From the NCBI GenBank assembly GCA_025934635.1, contig JAICWX010000341.1:1-9227 (forward strand): 9,227 nt of DNA, written 5' to 3'. The notes under the pieces are model-generated. The model did not search any database. It was not told the DNA's origin and saw nothing but the letters and a program-made list of their open reading frames with translations. The stretch comes from Streptosporangiaceae bacterium (GTDB taxonomy: Bacteria; Actinomycetota; Actinomycetes; Streptosporangiales; Streptosporangiaceae). Position 1 is the first letter of the stretch; each line of letters opens with the position of its first letter. Made by a program: the position numbers and the translations under genes. Positions 1 through 6,149 of the stretch are shown here, piece after piece.

Positions 1-33
1 ACCGACCCCGGCCCTGATCCGCTCCCGGCGAAC

Positions 34-300
34 GGCATCGATGCTCCATCAATGCCGCGATAGCACAATGCCGCCTAGCTTCAGTTGATCTTGTCTTTGC
101 GTCACTTACGTCACCGGCGGCCCGTCGCCCAGACCGGAACCTCCCGCCAACCGGGACGTTCCCCGGGCCCGCCGGGCCGATTCCATGATCACGTGTTGTT
201 GTAGGTCGCCGGCGGCCCCGAACAACACGTGATCATGGAGCGCGACCGCGACAAGCTAAGCGGCATTGCGCCCCGGCGGCATTGATGCTCCATCAATGTC
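34..300. repeat. Composite inverted-repeat element (MITE-like or regulatory)
   Basis: Two near-identical 24-bp direct repeats bound this stretch (34-57 and 278-301, 22/24 identical). Each is itself a hairpin: 10-bp arms GGCATYGATG and CATCAATGYC around a CTC loop. Because the units are palindromic, the ends also read as long inverted repeats: 36-81 matches the reverse complement of 253-298 at 36 of 46 positions without gaps. The best inner part is 66-81 (CAATGCCGCCTAGCTT) against 253-268 (15/16). A perfect 19-bp inverted repeat lies inside (182-239). No open reading frame is contained and I find no convincing target-site duplication. It could be a small non-autonomous mobile element, a REP/BIME-like repeat, or a regulatory region for a gene left of the window. 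The structure is read directly; its nature is inference. Confidence 0.6.
182..239. repeat. Perfect 19-bp inverted repeat, 20-nt spacer
   Basis: The left arm TCCATGATCACGTGTTGTT (182-200) is exactly complementary to 221-239, with a 20-nt GC-rich spacer (201-220). The arms are AT-richer than the surroundings and contain the small palindromes TGATCA and CACGTG. As DNA this could extrude a cruciform or bind a dimeric protein; as RNA it would be a very stable hairpin. It lacks a following U-tract, so it is not a classical intrinsic terminator. It may be a dispersed intergenic repeat of this genome. Confidence 0.85.
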
Positions 301-545
301 GTTAACGCACCTCACGGACCTGCTCCGGGATGCGGCGGGCTGACGCCAGGCACACCACAAGCACCGCCCGCCACGCGGATTCGACCCTCACTGCCGAGGA
401 GCCGCACCTATCCAGCTTCCCCGCCCTCTGGGCCCTTCGCGCGGACCTGCCCGCGGAATCGTGTGTATTTCCCCCGTCTTTTCCGGGGGATAAGTGCACA
501 CGATGACCCGGCGCCACCGTCCGACGCCCGGATTGCCTGGTTTGT

Positions 546-705
546 CCCAGCCCAGCCCAGCCCAGCCCAGCCCAGCCCAGCCCCAGCCCCAGCCCCAGCC
601 CCCGTACCACAGCCCGCAGCCGCCCCGCCCCGCCAGCCCAAAGCCCCAGGACCCCCAGCCCTCCAGGCCCCCCAGCCCCCATGCCCCAGGCCCCCAGGCC
701 ACCGC
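546..705. repeat. CCCAG/CCCCAG tandem repeats; C-rich tract with G-quadruplex potential on the minus strand
   Basis: Seven exact copies of CCCAG (546-580) are followed by three copies of CCCCAG (581-598). Degenerate C-run/CAG sequence continues to about 705. The plus strand has runs of three to six C separated by one to five bases, so the minus strand reads (CTGGG)n and (CTGGGG)n and meets the usual G3+N1-7 G-quadruplex pattern many times over; the plus strand could form i-motifs. If transcription of the downstream gene starts upstream of this tract, the G-rich strand is the template strand. The change from a 5-bp to a 6-bp unit suggests slipped-strand expansion. Confidence 0.85.
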
Positions 706-756
706 CCCGCCGGCCGTCCGCCCAGCACGGCGCGTTATTGTTCCCCTTATCCCTTT

Positions 757-762
757 AGGAGA
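757..762 (+). promoter_or_regulatory. Ribosome binding site that fixes the GMC start
   Basis: AGGAGA lies 5 nt before the GTG at 768. It supports that GTG as the start, and the protein then begins MYDYIIVGAGSAG, exactly where FAD-binding GMC enzymes normally begin. Confidence 0.8.
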
Positions 763-767
763 CCGCC

Positions 768-2402
768 GTGTATGACTACATCATCGTCGGCGCCGGGAGC
801 GCGGGGTGCGTGCTGGCCGCGCGCCTGTCCGCCGACCCCAGCGTCAGCGTCCTGCTGCTGGAAGCGGGGCCGCCTGACGACGCCGACGAGATCCGTGCCC
901 CGGCCGCGCTGAACCGACTGTTCCAGACCAACTACGACTGGAACTACAACACGGTCCCGCAGCACCGCGCGGGCAGCCGCACGATCTACTGGCCGCGCGG
1001 CAAGACCCTCGGCGGCTCCAGCAGCATCAACGCGATGATCTACATCCGCGGCCACCGGCACGACTTCCACACCTGGAAGACCGAACACGGCTGTACCGGC
1101 TGGGGCTACGAAGACCTCATGCCCTACTTCAGAAGGGCCGAGGACAACTCCCGCGGCGCCAGCGCGTACCACGGCGCCGGCGGCCCGCTGGCCGTCAGCG
1201 ACCCCAAGTACAAGTCAAGAGCCTGCGAAGCGTTCATCCAGGCCGCCCAGGAGCAGGGCGCCAAGGCCAACGACGACTTCAACGGCCCGCGCCAGGACGG
1301 CGTCGGCTGGTACCAGCTCACCCAGAAAAACGGCCAGCGCTGCTCGGCCGCCACCGCCTACCTGCACCCCGCCATGGAAAGAAGCAACCTCACCGTCCAC
1401 ACCGACGCCCTGGTCACCAAGGTAAGAATCGACAATAACCAGGCCACCGGCGTCGACTACCTGCACCACGGCGAGCCGAAGACCGAGCACGCCAACGCCG
1501 AGGTCATCCTCTCTGGCGGCGCCGTCAACAGCCCGCAGCTGCTGATGCTGTCCGGCGTCGGCCCGGCCGAGCACCTGATCGAGATGGGCATCGACGTGGT
1601 CGCGGACAGCCGCGGCGTCGGCCAGAACCTCAGCGACCACCCGGTGCTGCCGGTCATCTGGTCGACGCCCAAGGTCCGCGGCCTCTGGGAAAAGGCAGAT
1701 ACCAAGAACCTGCTGCGCTGGCAGCTGACCCACCGCGGCCCGCTGGCCAGCAACATCGCCGAGTCGGGCGGCTTCGCCCACTCCGAGCCCGGGCTGCCCG
1801 CGCCGGACCTGCAGCTGCACGTGCTGCCGGCGCCGTACACCAACCAGGGCCTCGACGATCCGGCCCAGCGGGCCATGACGGTCCTGGTCGGCCTGGTCGA
1901 CGTGGCCAGCCGGGGCCGGATCAAGCTGCGCAGCGCCGATCCCCGGCACCGCCCGGCCATCGACCCCGGCTACCTGTCGGACGAACGGGACAGCCGCGCG
2001 CTGGCGGCCGGGCTGAAGATGGCCCGGGAGTTCGTCACGGCCAAGCCGATGGCCGAGATCTGCGCCGGCGAGCTGGCCCCGGGCCCGCACGTCCGCTCCG
2101 ACGCCGAGCTCCTGCAGTACGTGCGGAACAGCGTGGTGACCATCTACCACCCGGTCGGCACCTGCTCGATGGGCGGCGAGTCCCGGTGGAACACCGTCGT
2201 CGACCCGGAACTGAAGGTCCGTGGCGTCCAAGGGCTCCGGGTGGTCGACGCCTCGGTGATGCCGGTCGTACCCCGTGGGAACACCAACGCCCCCACGATC
2301 GCGATCGCCGAGCGGGCCGCTGACCTCATCGCTGGCCGCGCCCCGCTGGCCGCGTCCGACCCCGCCGACCCCATCGACGCCATGGTCACCGCCGTCAGCT
2401 AA
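768..2402 (+). CDS. GMC-family FAD-dependent alcohol oxidoreductase (choline dehydrogenase-like)
   Basis: This 544-residue flavoprotein probably oxidises a primary alcohol to an aldehyde. The Rossmann motif GAGSAG is at residues 8-13, with the ribose-binding acid in LLLEAG (E32). GMC signature 1 is PRGKTLGGSSSIN (76-88) and signature 2 is GGAVNSPQLLMLSGVG (from 250). The active-site pair is likely H461 (YHPVGTCSMG) and N507 (GNTNAPT), the His/Asn arrangement known from choline oxidase and BetA. The GGSSSIN loop has Ile where choline oxidase has the His that binds FAD covalently, so FAD is probably non-covalent. No signal peptide is seen, so it should be cytosolic. Length and ends fit the family. 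A cluster of AGA, AGG, GTA and AAT codons at about residues 122-225 is unusual for this GC content. Substrate is unknown: BetA, alkanol and polyethylene-glycol dehydrogenases share these motifs. The gene converges on the ZIP gene. Confidence 0.92.
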   Translation: MYDYIIVGAGSAGCVLAARLSADPSVSVLLLEAGPPDDADEIRAPAALNRLFQTNYDWNYNTVPQHRAGSRTIYWPRGKTLGGSSSINAMIYIRGHRHDFHTWKTEHGCTGWGYEDLMPYFRRAEDNSRGASAYHGAGGPLAVSDPKYKSRACEAFIQAAQEQGAKANDDFNGPRQDGVGWYQLTQKNGQRCSAATAYLHPAMERSNLTVHTDALVTKVRIDNNQATGVDYLHHGEPKTEHANAEVILSGGAVNSPQLLMLSGVGPAEHLIEMGIDVVADSRGVGQNLSDHPVLPVIWSTPKVRGLWEKADTKNLLRWQLTHRGPLASNIAESGGFAHSEPGLPAPDLQLHVLPAPYTNQGLDDPAQRAMTVLVGLVDVASRGRIKLRSADPRHRPAIDPGYLSDERDSRALAAGLKMAREFVTAKPMAEICAGELAPGPHVRSDAELLQYVRNSVVTIYHPVGTCSMGGESRWNTVVDPELKVRGVQGLRVVDASVMPVVPRGNTNAPTIAIAERAADLIAGRAPLAASDPADPIDAMVTAVS

Positions 2403-2432
2403 CCCCAGCCAGCTAGCCCCAGCCAGCTAAGC
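2396..2432. repeat. 14-bp tandem repeat carrying the stop codons of two convergent genes
   Basis: Units are CAGCTAACCCCAGC (2396-2409), CAGCTAGCCCCAGC (2410-2423) and partial CAGCTAAGC (2424-2432). The first unit supplies the TAA of the GMC gene (2400-2402); the third, read on the minus strand, supplies the TAG of the ZIP gene (2427-2429). A 12-bp copy of GCTAGCCCCAGC recurs inside the ZIP gene at 2473-2484. There is no strong terminator hairpin in the 24-bp gap. Confidence 0.85.
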
Positions 2433-3338
2433 GCCGCCAGCGGTCACCACCATGTCGGTGACGAAGCCCGCGGCTAGCCCCAGCAGGACACCCCAGTAGA
2501 TGAGCTCCTTCCGGCCGTTCTTGTGCGCCACCCCGAGCAGCTGGATGACGACGTAGAGAATGGACCCGGCGGCCAGGGTCAGGAAGATCACGCTCATCGC
2601 ATCGCTGGTGAACTGGCTTCCCACCGCGGTACCCACGAACGTGGGACCGCCGCCGATCAGCCCCATGAGCAGGAGGAATCCCCAGGAGGGGCGGTCGCCC
2701 TCGGCGGCCAGCGGTGCCACGATGCCGAACCCCTCGGTCCCGTTGTGCAGCGCGAACCCGATGACCAAGATGGTGGCCAGGCCGATGTCCCCGGCGGCGG
2801 CGCTGCCGCCGATGGCCAGCCCCTCGCCGAAGTTGTGCAGCCCGATGCCGATGGCGATCAGCAGGGACAGCCGGCGGGCCGTGGACCAGGCGGCGATCCC
2901 CCGGGCCGGGGACACCGCCGAAGCGGTCAGTTCTTCCGGCGCCATCGTCCCCGGCCCGAATTTCCGCGGCGGCGCGCCCGGCGCGCCCGGCGCCCTCGAG
3001 GCGCCCGAGGCGACCGCCCGGGCCTTCGAGCCGAGCCAGCCCTCGTACAGCACCAGGCTGCCCAGGCCGACGGTGATGCCGAGGAAGAACAGCGCCGCGT
3101 ACCCGGCCACCGGGCCGACCCCGCCGCTTCCGTCGTGCAGTTTGCCCAGGGCGTTGTCCACCGGTTCGAAGGCGTGCACCAGGACGTCCCAGACGAGGAA
3201 GATCAGGATGCCGATAGCCAGGGCGTTGAGGAACTGACGGGTTCCCGGCTTGACCGAGCGCACGCGGCCAAGCGGCAGCCCGATCAGGATGGTCACCCCG
3301 GCGATGAAGCCGAGTAGCAGAATCTTGGGTTCGCTCAT
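2427..3338 (-). CDS. ZIP-family divalent metal transporter
   Basis: This 303-residue membrane protein of the ZIP (ZupT-like) family imports divalent metals such as zinc, iron or manganese into the cytosol. It has about eight hydrophobic segments and the two hallmark metal-site helices: HNFGEG (residues 168-173) in TM4 and HNGTEG (198-203) in TM5. Those His and Glu residues form the transport site in characterised ZIPs. The cytosolic loop between TM3 and TM4 is Ala/Pro/Gly-rich (GAPGAP, encoded by 9-bp DNA repeats near 2972-3000), not His-rich as in many ZIPs. The ATG at 3338 has only a weak GGAC-type ribosome site. A DtxR/IdeR-type iron box lies 48 nt upstream, so iron (possibly manganese) is the likely physiological metal and expression is probably iron-repressed. 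The family is certain; the metal is inferred from the box. Confidence 0.92.
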   Translation of the reverse strand: MSEPKILLLGFIAGVTILIGLPLGRVRSVKPGTRQFLNALAIGILIFLVWDVLVHAFEPVDNALGKLHDGSGGVGPVAGYAALFFLGITVGLGSLVLYEGWLGSKARAVASGASRAPGAPGAPPRKFGPGTMAPEELTASAVSPARGIAAWSTARRLSLLIAIGIGLHNFGEGLAIGGSAAAGDIGLATILVIGFALHNGTEGFGIVAPLAAEGDRPSWGFLLLMGLIGGGPTFVGTAVGSQFTSDAMSVIFLTLAAGSILYVVIQLLGVAHKNGRKELIYWGVLLGLAAGFVTDMVVTAGGA

Positions 3339-3386
3339 GGAGTGTCCGTAGGTCCGCAGGGTCAGGGGTCTTTCGCCGTCAAAAAT

Positions 3387-3405
3387 TTAGGCTAGCCTAA
3401 CCTAA
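3387..3405. promoter_or_regulatory. DtxR/IdeR-type iron box upstream of the ZIP gene
   Basis: TTAGGCTAGCCTAACCTAA matches the textbook iron box TTAGGTTAGSCTAACCTAA at 18 of 19 positions (consensus recalled, not searched). It also contains a perfect 14-bp palindrome, TTAGGCTAGCCTAA (3387-3400). It sits in an AT-rich island 48 nt upstream of the ZIP ATG, where a repressor would cover the promoter. TAAATT, read on the minus strand at the proximal edge of the box, is a possible -10. Iron-loaded DtxR/IdeR bound here would shut off the ZIP gene in iron-replete cells. The site overlaps the last codons and TAG stop of the aldehyde dehydrogenase gene. Confidence 0.8.
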
Positions 3406-4965
3406 ACTCGCGGCGCCAGACCCAAAACCAGACGCGTAAGAAAGCAGAAACCCAGATCCGAACCCTGATAACCGAGACCGCCGCGGCCGGTAGAGACGCC
3501 CGTGCAGCAGCGTAATCAGCGTGACGATCCGCCGCATCTCCTTCTCGGTCCGCCCGAACGACGTCAGGTTAAGCGGCGGCTTCATCCGCTGCCTGGTAAT
3601 GGCCTTAGCCCGGCAGAACTCCCGCAGCCCGTCGGCCCCGTGGATCCGCCCGAACCCCGACTCGCCCGTCCCGCCGAACGGCAGCGCCGGCACGATCGCG
3701 AACCCCACCACCGAGTTCACCGAGGTCATCCCGGTCCGCAGCGACCGCGCCGCCGCCATGGCGGCCGAACGATCCCGGGAAAACACGGCCGACCCCAGCC
3801 CGTACCGCCCCGCGTTGGCGAACGACACCGCCTCGCCCAGGTTCGCCACCGGTGTCACCGTCACCGTCGGACCGAACGTCTCCTCCGTCACCGCCGCCGA
3901 ATGCTCCGGCACATCGGTCAGCACCACCGGCCGCACATAGGGCGCCGCCACTGCCTCCGGACCCCCGACCGCGGGACGACCGCCCCGGGCCAGCGCGTCC
4001 GCCACGTGCTTGGCCACCGTCTCCGGCTGCGACGGCAGCGTCATCGGCCCGTACGAGGCCTCCCCGTCGAACCCCGGCCGCAGGTCGGCGACCTTCAAAG
4101 TCAGCCGTTCCATGAACGAGTGGTACACCGAGTCGGCCACGTAGACACGCTCGATCCCGATGCAGGTCTGCCCGGCGTTGGACATCGCCCCCCAGGCCGT
4201 CGCGTCGGCGGCCGCCTCGAGATCGGCGTCGGCCGCCACCAGCAGGGCATCCTTGCCGCCGCACTCGGCCAGCACCGGGGTGAGGGTGTCGGCCGCCGCC
4301 GCCATCACCTTGCGCGCGGTGGCGGCCGAACCGGTGAAGGCGATCTTGGCCACGCCGCTGCGGGCCAGGCACTCCCCGGTCGAGCCGCCCCCGGTGATCA
4401 GCTGCAGCACCGGCTTGACATCCCCGAACACCTCCAGGGCGGAGGCGAACGACCGGACCAGCCAGGCCCCGGTCGCCGGGGTCAGCTCGGACGGCTTGAA
4501 CACGACCGCGTTCCCGGCCGCGAGCGCGTAGGCGATCGACCCGACCGGGGTGAAGACCGGGTAGTTCCACGGCCCGATCACGCCGATCACGCCGAGCGGC
4601 TGGTACTCCACCGTGGCGGCCTGATTCAAAGCCGCGAGCCCCGGATGCACCCGGCGCGGCCGCAGCGTCCGGCGGGCGTGTTTAGCGGCCCAGTCGATGT
4701 GCACGATGGCCAGGATGATCTCCAGCCGGGCGTCGTCCAGCGGCTTGCCGGTCTCCTCGTGCACCAGCTGCGCCAGCCGGCCCAGATACCGGGTCATGTG
4801 CGACTTCCAGGCCAGCAGCCGCAGCCGCCGCCCGGCCCAGTCGAGCCCCGCCCACCACGCCGCGGCCTGGTGGGCCTGGTCCACGGCGGCCTCTACCTCA
4901 CGGCGCCCGTGTACGGGGAAGGTGGCCAGCACTTCCCCGGTCGCCGGATTGACTGTCTCAAGCAT
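3397..4965 (-). CDS. NAD(P)-dependent aldehyde dehydrogenase (GabD2/SSADH-like)
   Basis: This 522-residue cytosolic enzyme oxidises an aldehyde to its carboxylic acid. The oxyanion/cofactor motif GPWNYP gives N134, AECGGKD gives the general base E234, and NAGQTCIGIERVYV gives the nucleophile C268. The 34-residue Glu-Cys spacing equals that of ALDH2. The residue after E234 is Cys, where Leu is usual. C-terminal motifs ETFGP and LPFGGTGESGFGR are intact. Similarity to my memory of actinobacterial succinate-semialdehyde dehydrogenases is good, but the substrate is unproven. The ATG at 4965 begins MLETVNPATGEVLAT, the normal family start, with only a weak ribosome site. After LITLLHGRLYRPRR a low-complexity Ser/Gly/Phe tail runs to a TAG inside the iron box; that tail holds two TTA codons, the only ones I find in the gene. 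It is divergent from the RibD-like gene, with 50 bp between starts. Confidence 0.92.
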   Translation of the reverse strand: MLETVNPATGEVLATFPVHGRREVEAAVDQAHQAAAWWAGLDWAGRRLRLLAWKSHMTRYLGRLAQLVHEETGKPLDDARLEIILAIVHIDWAAKHARRTLRPRRVHPGLAALNQAATVEYQPLGVIGVIGPWNYPVFTPVGSIAYALAAGNAVVFKPSELTPATGAWLVRSFASALEVFGDVKPVLQLITGGGSTGECLARSGVAKIAFTGSAATARKVMAAAADTLTPVLAECGGKDALLVAADADLEAAADATAWGAMSNAGQTCIGIERVYVADSVYHSFMERLTLKVADLRPGFDGEASYGPMTLPSQPETVAKHVADALARGGRPAVGGPEAVAAPYVRPVVLTDVPEHSAAVTEETFGPTVTVTPVANLGEAVSFANAGRYGLGSAVFSRDRSAAMAAARSLRTGMTSVNSVVGFAIVPALPFGGTGESGFGRIHGADGLREFCRAKAITRQRMKPPLNLTSFGRTEKEMRRIVTLITLLHGRLYRPRRSRLSGFGSGFLLSYASGFGSGAASLG

Positions 4966-5002
4966 CGCCTGACCAGTAAAGCACTGGCGCTGGCGACATA
5001 GC

Positions 5003-5008
5003 TACGCT
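5003..5008 (+). promoter_or_regulatory. Candidate -10 element for leaderless RibD-like transcript
   Basis: TACGCT (TANNNT type) ends 7 nt before the GTG at 5016. This puts the probable transcription start at or next to the start codon, as in the leaderless mRNAs common in actinobacteria. No -35 is evident. The only ribosome-site candidate is GGGG at 5009-5012, rather close to the start. The 50-bp divergent gap is too short for an FMN riboswitch. Confidence 0.4.
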
Positions 5009-5015
5009 GGGGTTC

Positions 5016-6149
5016 GTGCCGTCCCGTCCCTACGTCCTGCTGTCCTGCGCCACGTCGGCCGACGGCTACCTGGACGACGCCAGCCCGCAGCGGCTGATCC
5101 TGTCCGGCCCCGCCGACCTGGACCGGGTCGACGAGGTAAGGGCGGGCTCCGACGCGATCATGGTCGGCGCCGGCACGGTCCGCACCGACAACCCGCGGCT
5201 GCTGATCAGGGACCCGCGCCGCAGCGCCCGCCGGACCGCCCGCGGCCTGCCCGCGCACCCCATCCGGGTCACCCTCACCGCCACCGGCGACCTCGATCCG
5301 GCCGCCCGTTTCTTCGCTCCCGGCGCGCCGCGCCTGGTCTACTGCGCCACCCCCGCCCTCGCCCCCGCCCGCGCCCGGCTCAAAGAACAGGGCGCCGTGC
5401 TCATCGACGCCGGCGATCCGCTCTCCCTCCCGTTCATCCTGGAAGATCTTTCGACCGAACGGGGTATCCGCCGCCTCATGGTAGAAGGAGGAGCCCGGCT
5501 AATCGGAACCCTCCTGACCCAGGGCCTCGCCGACGAGCTGACGCTGGCCGTCGCCCCCTTCTTCGTCGCCGACCCCGCCGCCCCTCGGCTCAACCTCCCG
5601 AGACCCCTCCCCGCTGCACCGATGACCCTGGCGGAAACTCACCGCGTCGGCGAGATCGCCGTGCAGCGCTATCTGCTCGGTCCCGGCGGCCCCGATCAGC
5701 GGTTCCTGCGCTGGGCGGTCGAGCTGGCCCGGCTGTGCCCGCCGTCGGACTCGGCGTTCTCGGTCGGCGCGGTGATCGTGGCTGAGGACGGCGAGGTGCT
5801 GGCCACCGGGTTCTCCCGCGAGCAGCAGGATCAGGACCACGCCGAGGAGGTCGCGCTCCGTAAGCTGGCACGGGGGAAGCCCGGACCCGACCCGAGGCTG
5901 CGGCACGCCACTATCTACACCTCGCTGGTGCCCTGCGGCGCGCGGGCCTCGCGCCCGCTGACCTGCGTGCAGCACATCGTCAAGGCGGGCCTGCCGCGGG
6001 TCGTCTTCGCCTGGCGCGAGCCCCGGTTGTTCACCGAGGGCGAGGGCGCCGAGCAGCTCCGTGCGGCCGGCGTTGCCGTCACCGAGATCCCCGAACTAGC
6101 CAGCCGTGCCCGCGCCGTGAACTCCCATCTCGTCGGCTCCGGCGCGTGA
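5016..6149 (+). CDS. RibD-like fusion, reductase domain first, deaminase domain second
   Basis: This 377-residue protein carries both halves of the riboflavin bifunctional enzyme, in reversed order. Residues 1 to about 222 are a RibD_C/dihydrofolate-reductase-like NADPH reductase: SADGYLDD (14-21), GAGTVRTDNPRL (51-62), EGGARLIG (157-164), then the LADELTL strand. Residues 228 to about 345 are a cytidine-deaminase-like zinc domain: HAE (H275, E277), with PCGARASRPLTC giving zinc ligands C307 and C317. Canonical RibD has the deaminase first and a PCx8C spacing; here it is PCx9C, and the usual SLEPC reads SLVPC. In the pathway the two domains deaminate, then reduce, the pyrimidine intermediate of riboflavin synthesis. 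No other rib gene is in the window, so a role in salvage, specialised metabolism or a paralogous reaction is possible. GVARSL-type rare-codon use (GTA, GGA, CTA) clusters around residues 156-164. Confidence 0.88.
   Translation: MPSRPYVLLSCATSADGYLDDASPQRLILSGPADLDRVDEVRAGSDAIMVGAGTVRTDNPRLLIRDPRRSARRTARGLPAHPIRVTLTATGDLDPAARFFAPGAPRLVYCATPALAPARARLKEQGAVLIDAGDPLSLPFILEDLSTERGIRRLMVEGGARLIGTLLTQGLADELTLAVAPFFVADPAAPRLNLPRPLPAAPMTLAETHRVGEIAVQRYLLGPGGPDQRFLRWAVELARLCPPSDSAFSVGAVIVAEDGEVLATGFSREQQDQDHAEEVALRKLARGKPGPDPRLRHATIYTSLVPCGARASRPLTCVQHIVKAGLPRVVFAWREPRLFTEGEGAEQLRAAGVAVTEIPELASRARAVNSHLVGSGA

Larger units (their letters stand above)
301..767. other. Long intergenic region before the GMC gene
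   Basis: No convincing gene lies here. Open frames exist on both strands, but they are artefacts of the C-rich repeats: Pro/Ala/Gln-rich on one strand, Gly/Trp-rich on the other, with several frames open at once. Bases 302-460 are ordinary GC-rich sequence where I see no motif. A hairpin sits at 461-501: inner stem TCCCCCG (470-476) with CGGGGGA (484-490), loop TCTTTTC, outer stem GTGTG (461-465) with CACAC (497-501). The C-rich repeats follow. An AT-richer patch at 733-756 with TTATTG and TTATCC hexamers is the likeliest promoter position for the downstream gene, but no clear -35/-10 pair stands out. Confidence 0.5.

Noticed and set aside
302..728. Gly/Trp-rich minus-strand open frames
   Set aside because: They are the complement of the C-rich tract and have no recognisable domain. 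The end encoded by 302-415 looks slightly protein-like but I could not assign it.
463..912. Pro/Ala-rich plus-strand open frames over the repeats (463-912 and 494-775), the second overlapping the GMC start by 8 bp
   Set aside because: The composition comes wholly from the CCCAG/CCCCAG repeats, with more than one frame open together. The GMC gene has its own ribosome site. A leader peptide cannot be excluded, but nothing supports it beyond the GGGGGA near 485-490.
1215..2231. Long antisense open frames within genes (also 3502-5001 and 7472-8665)
   Set aside because: They are typical high-GC shadow frames opposite well-recognised genes, rich in Arg, Gly, His and Gln, with no motifs.
768..2402. 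Assignment of the GMC gene as betA
   Set aside because: The motifs are shared by many GMC alcohol dehydrogenases. No betB-like partner in an operon, choline transporter or BetI regulator is adjacent.
2403..2426. Intrinsic terminator between the GMC and ZIP genes
   Set aside because: The repeats are direct, not inverted; only the tiny AGCT and CTAG palindromes are present and there is no T-tract.
4966..5015. FMN riboswitch upstream of the RibD-like gene
   Set aside because: The gap is only 50 bp and shows none of the conserved RFN element segments.
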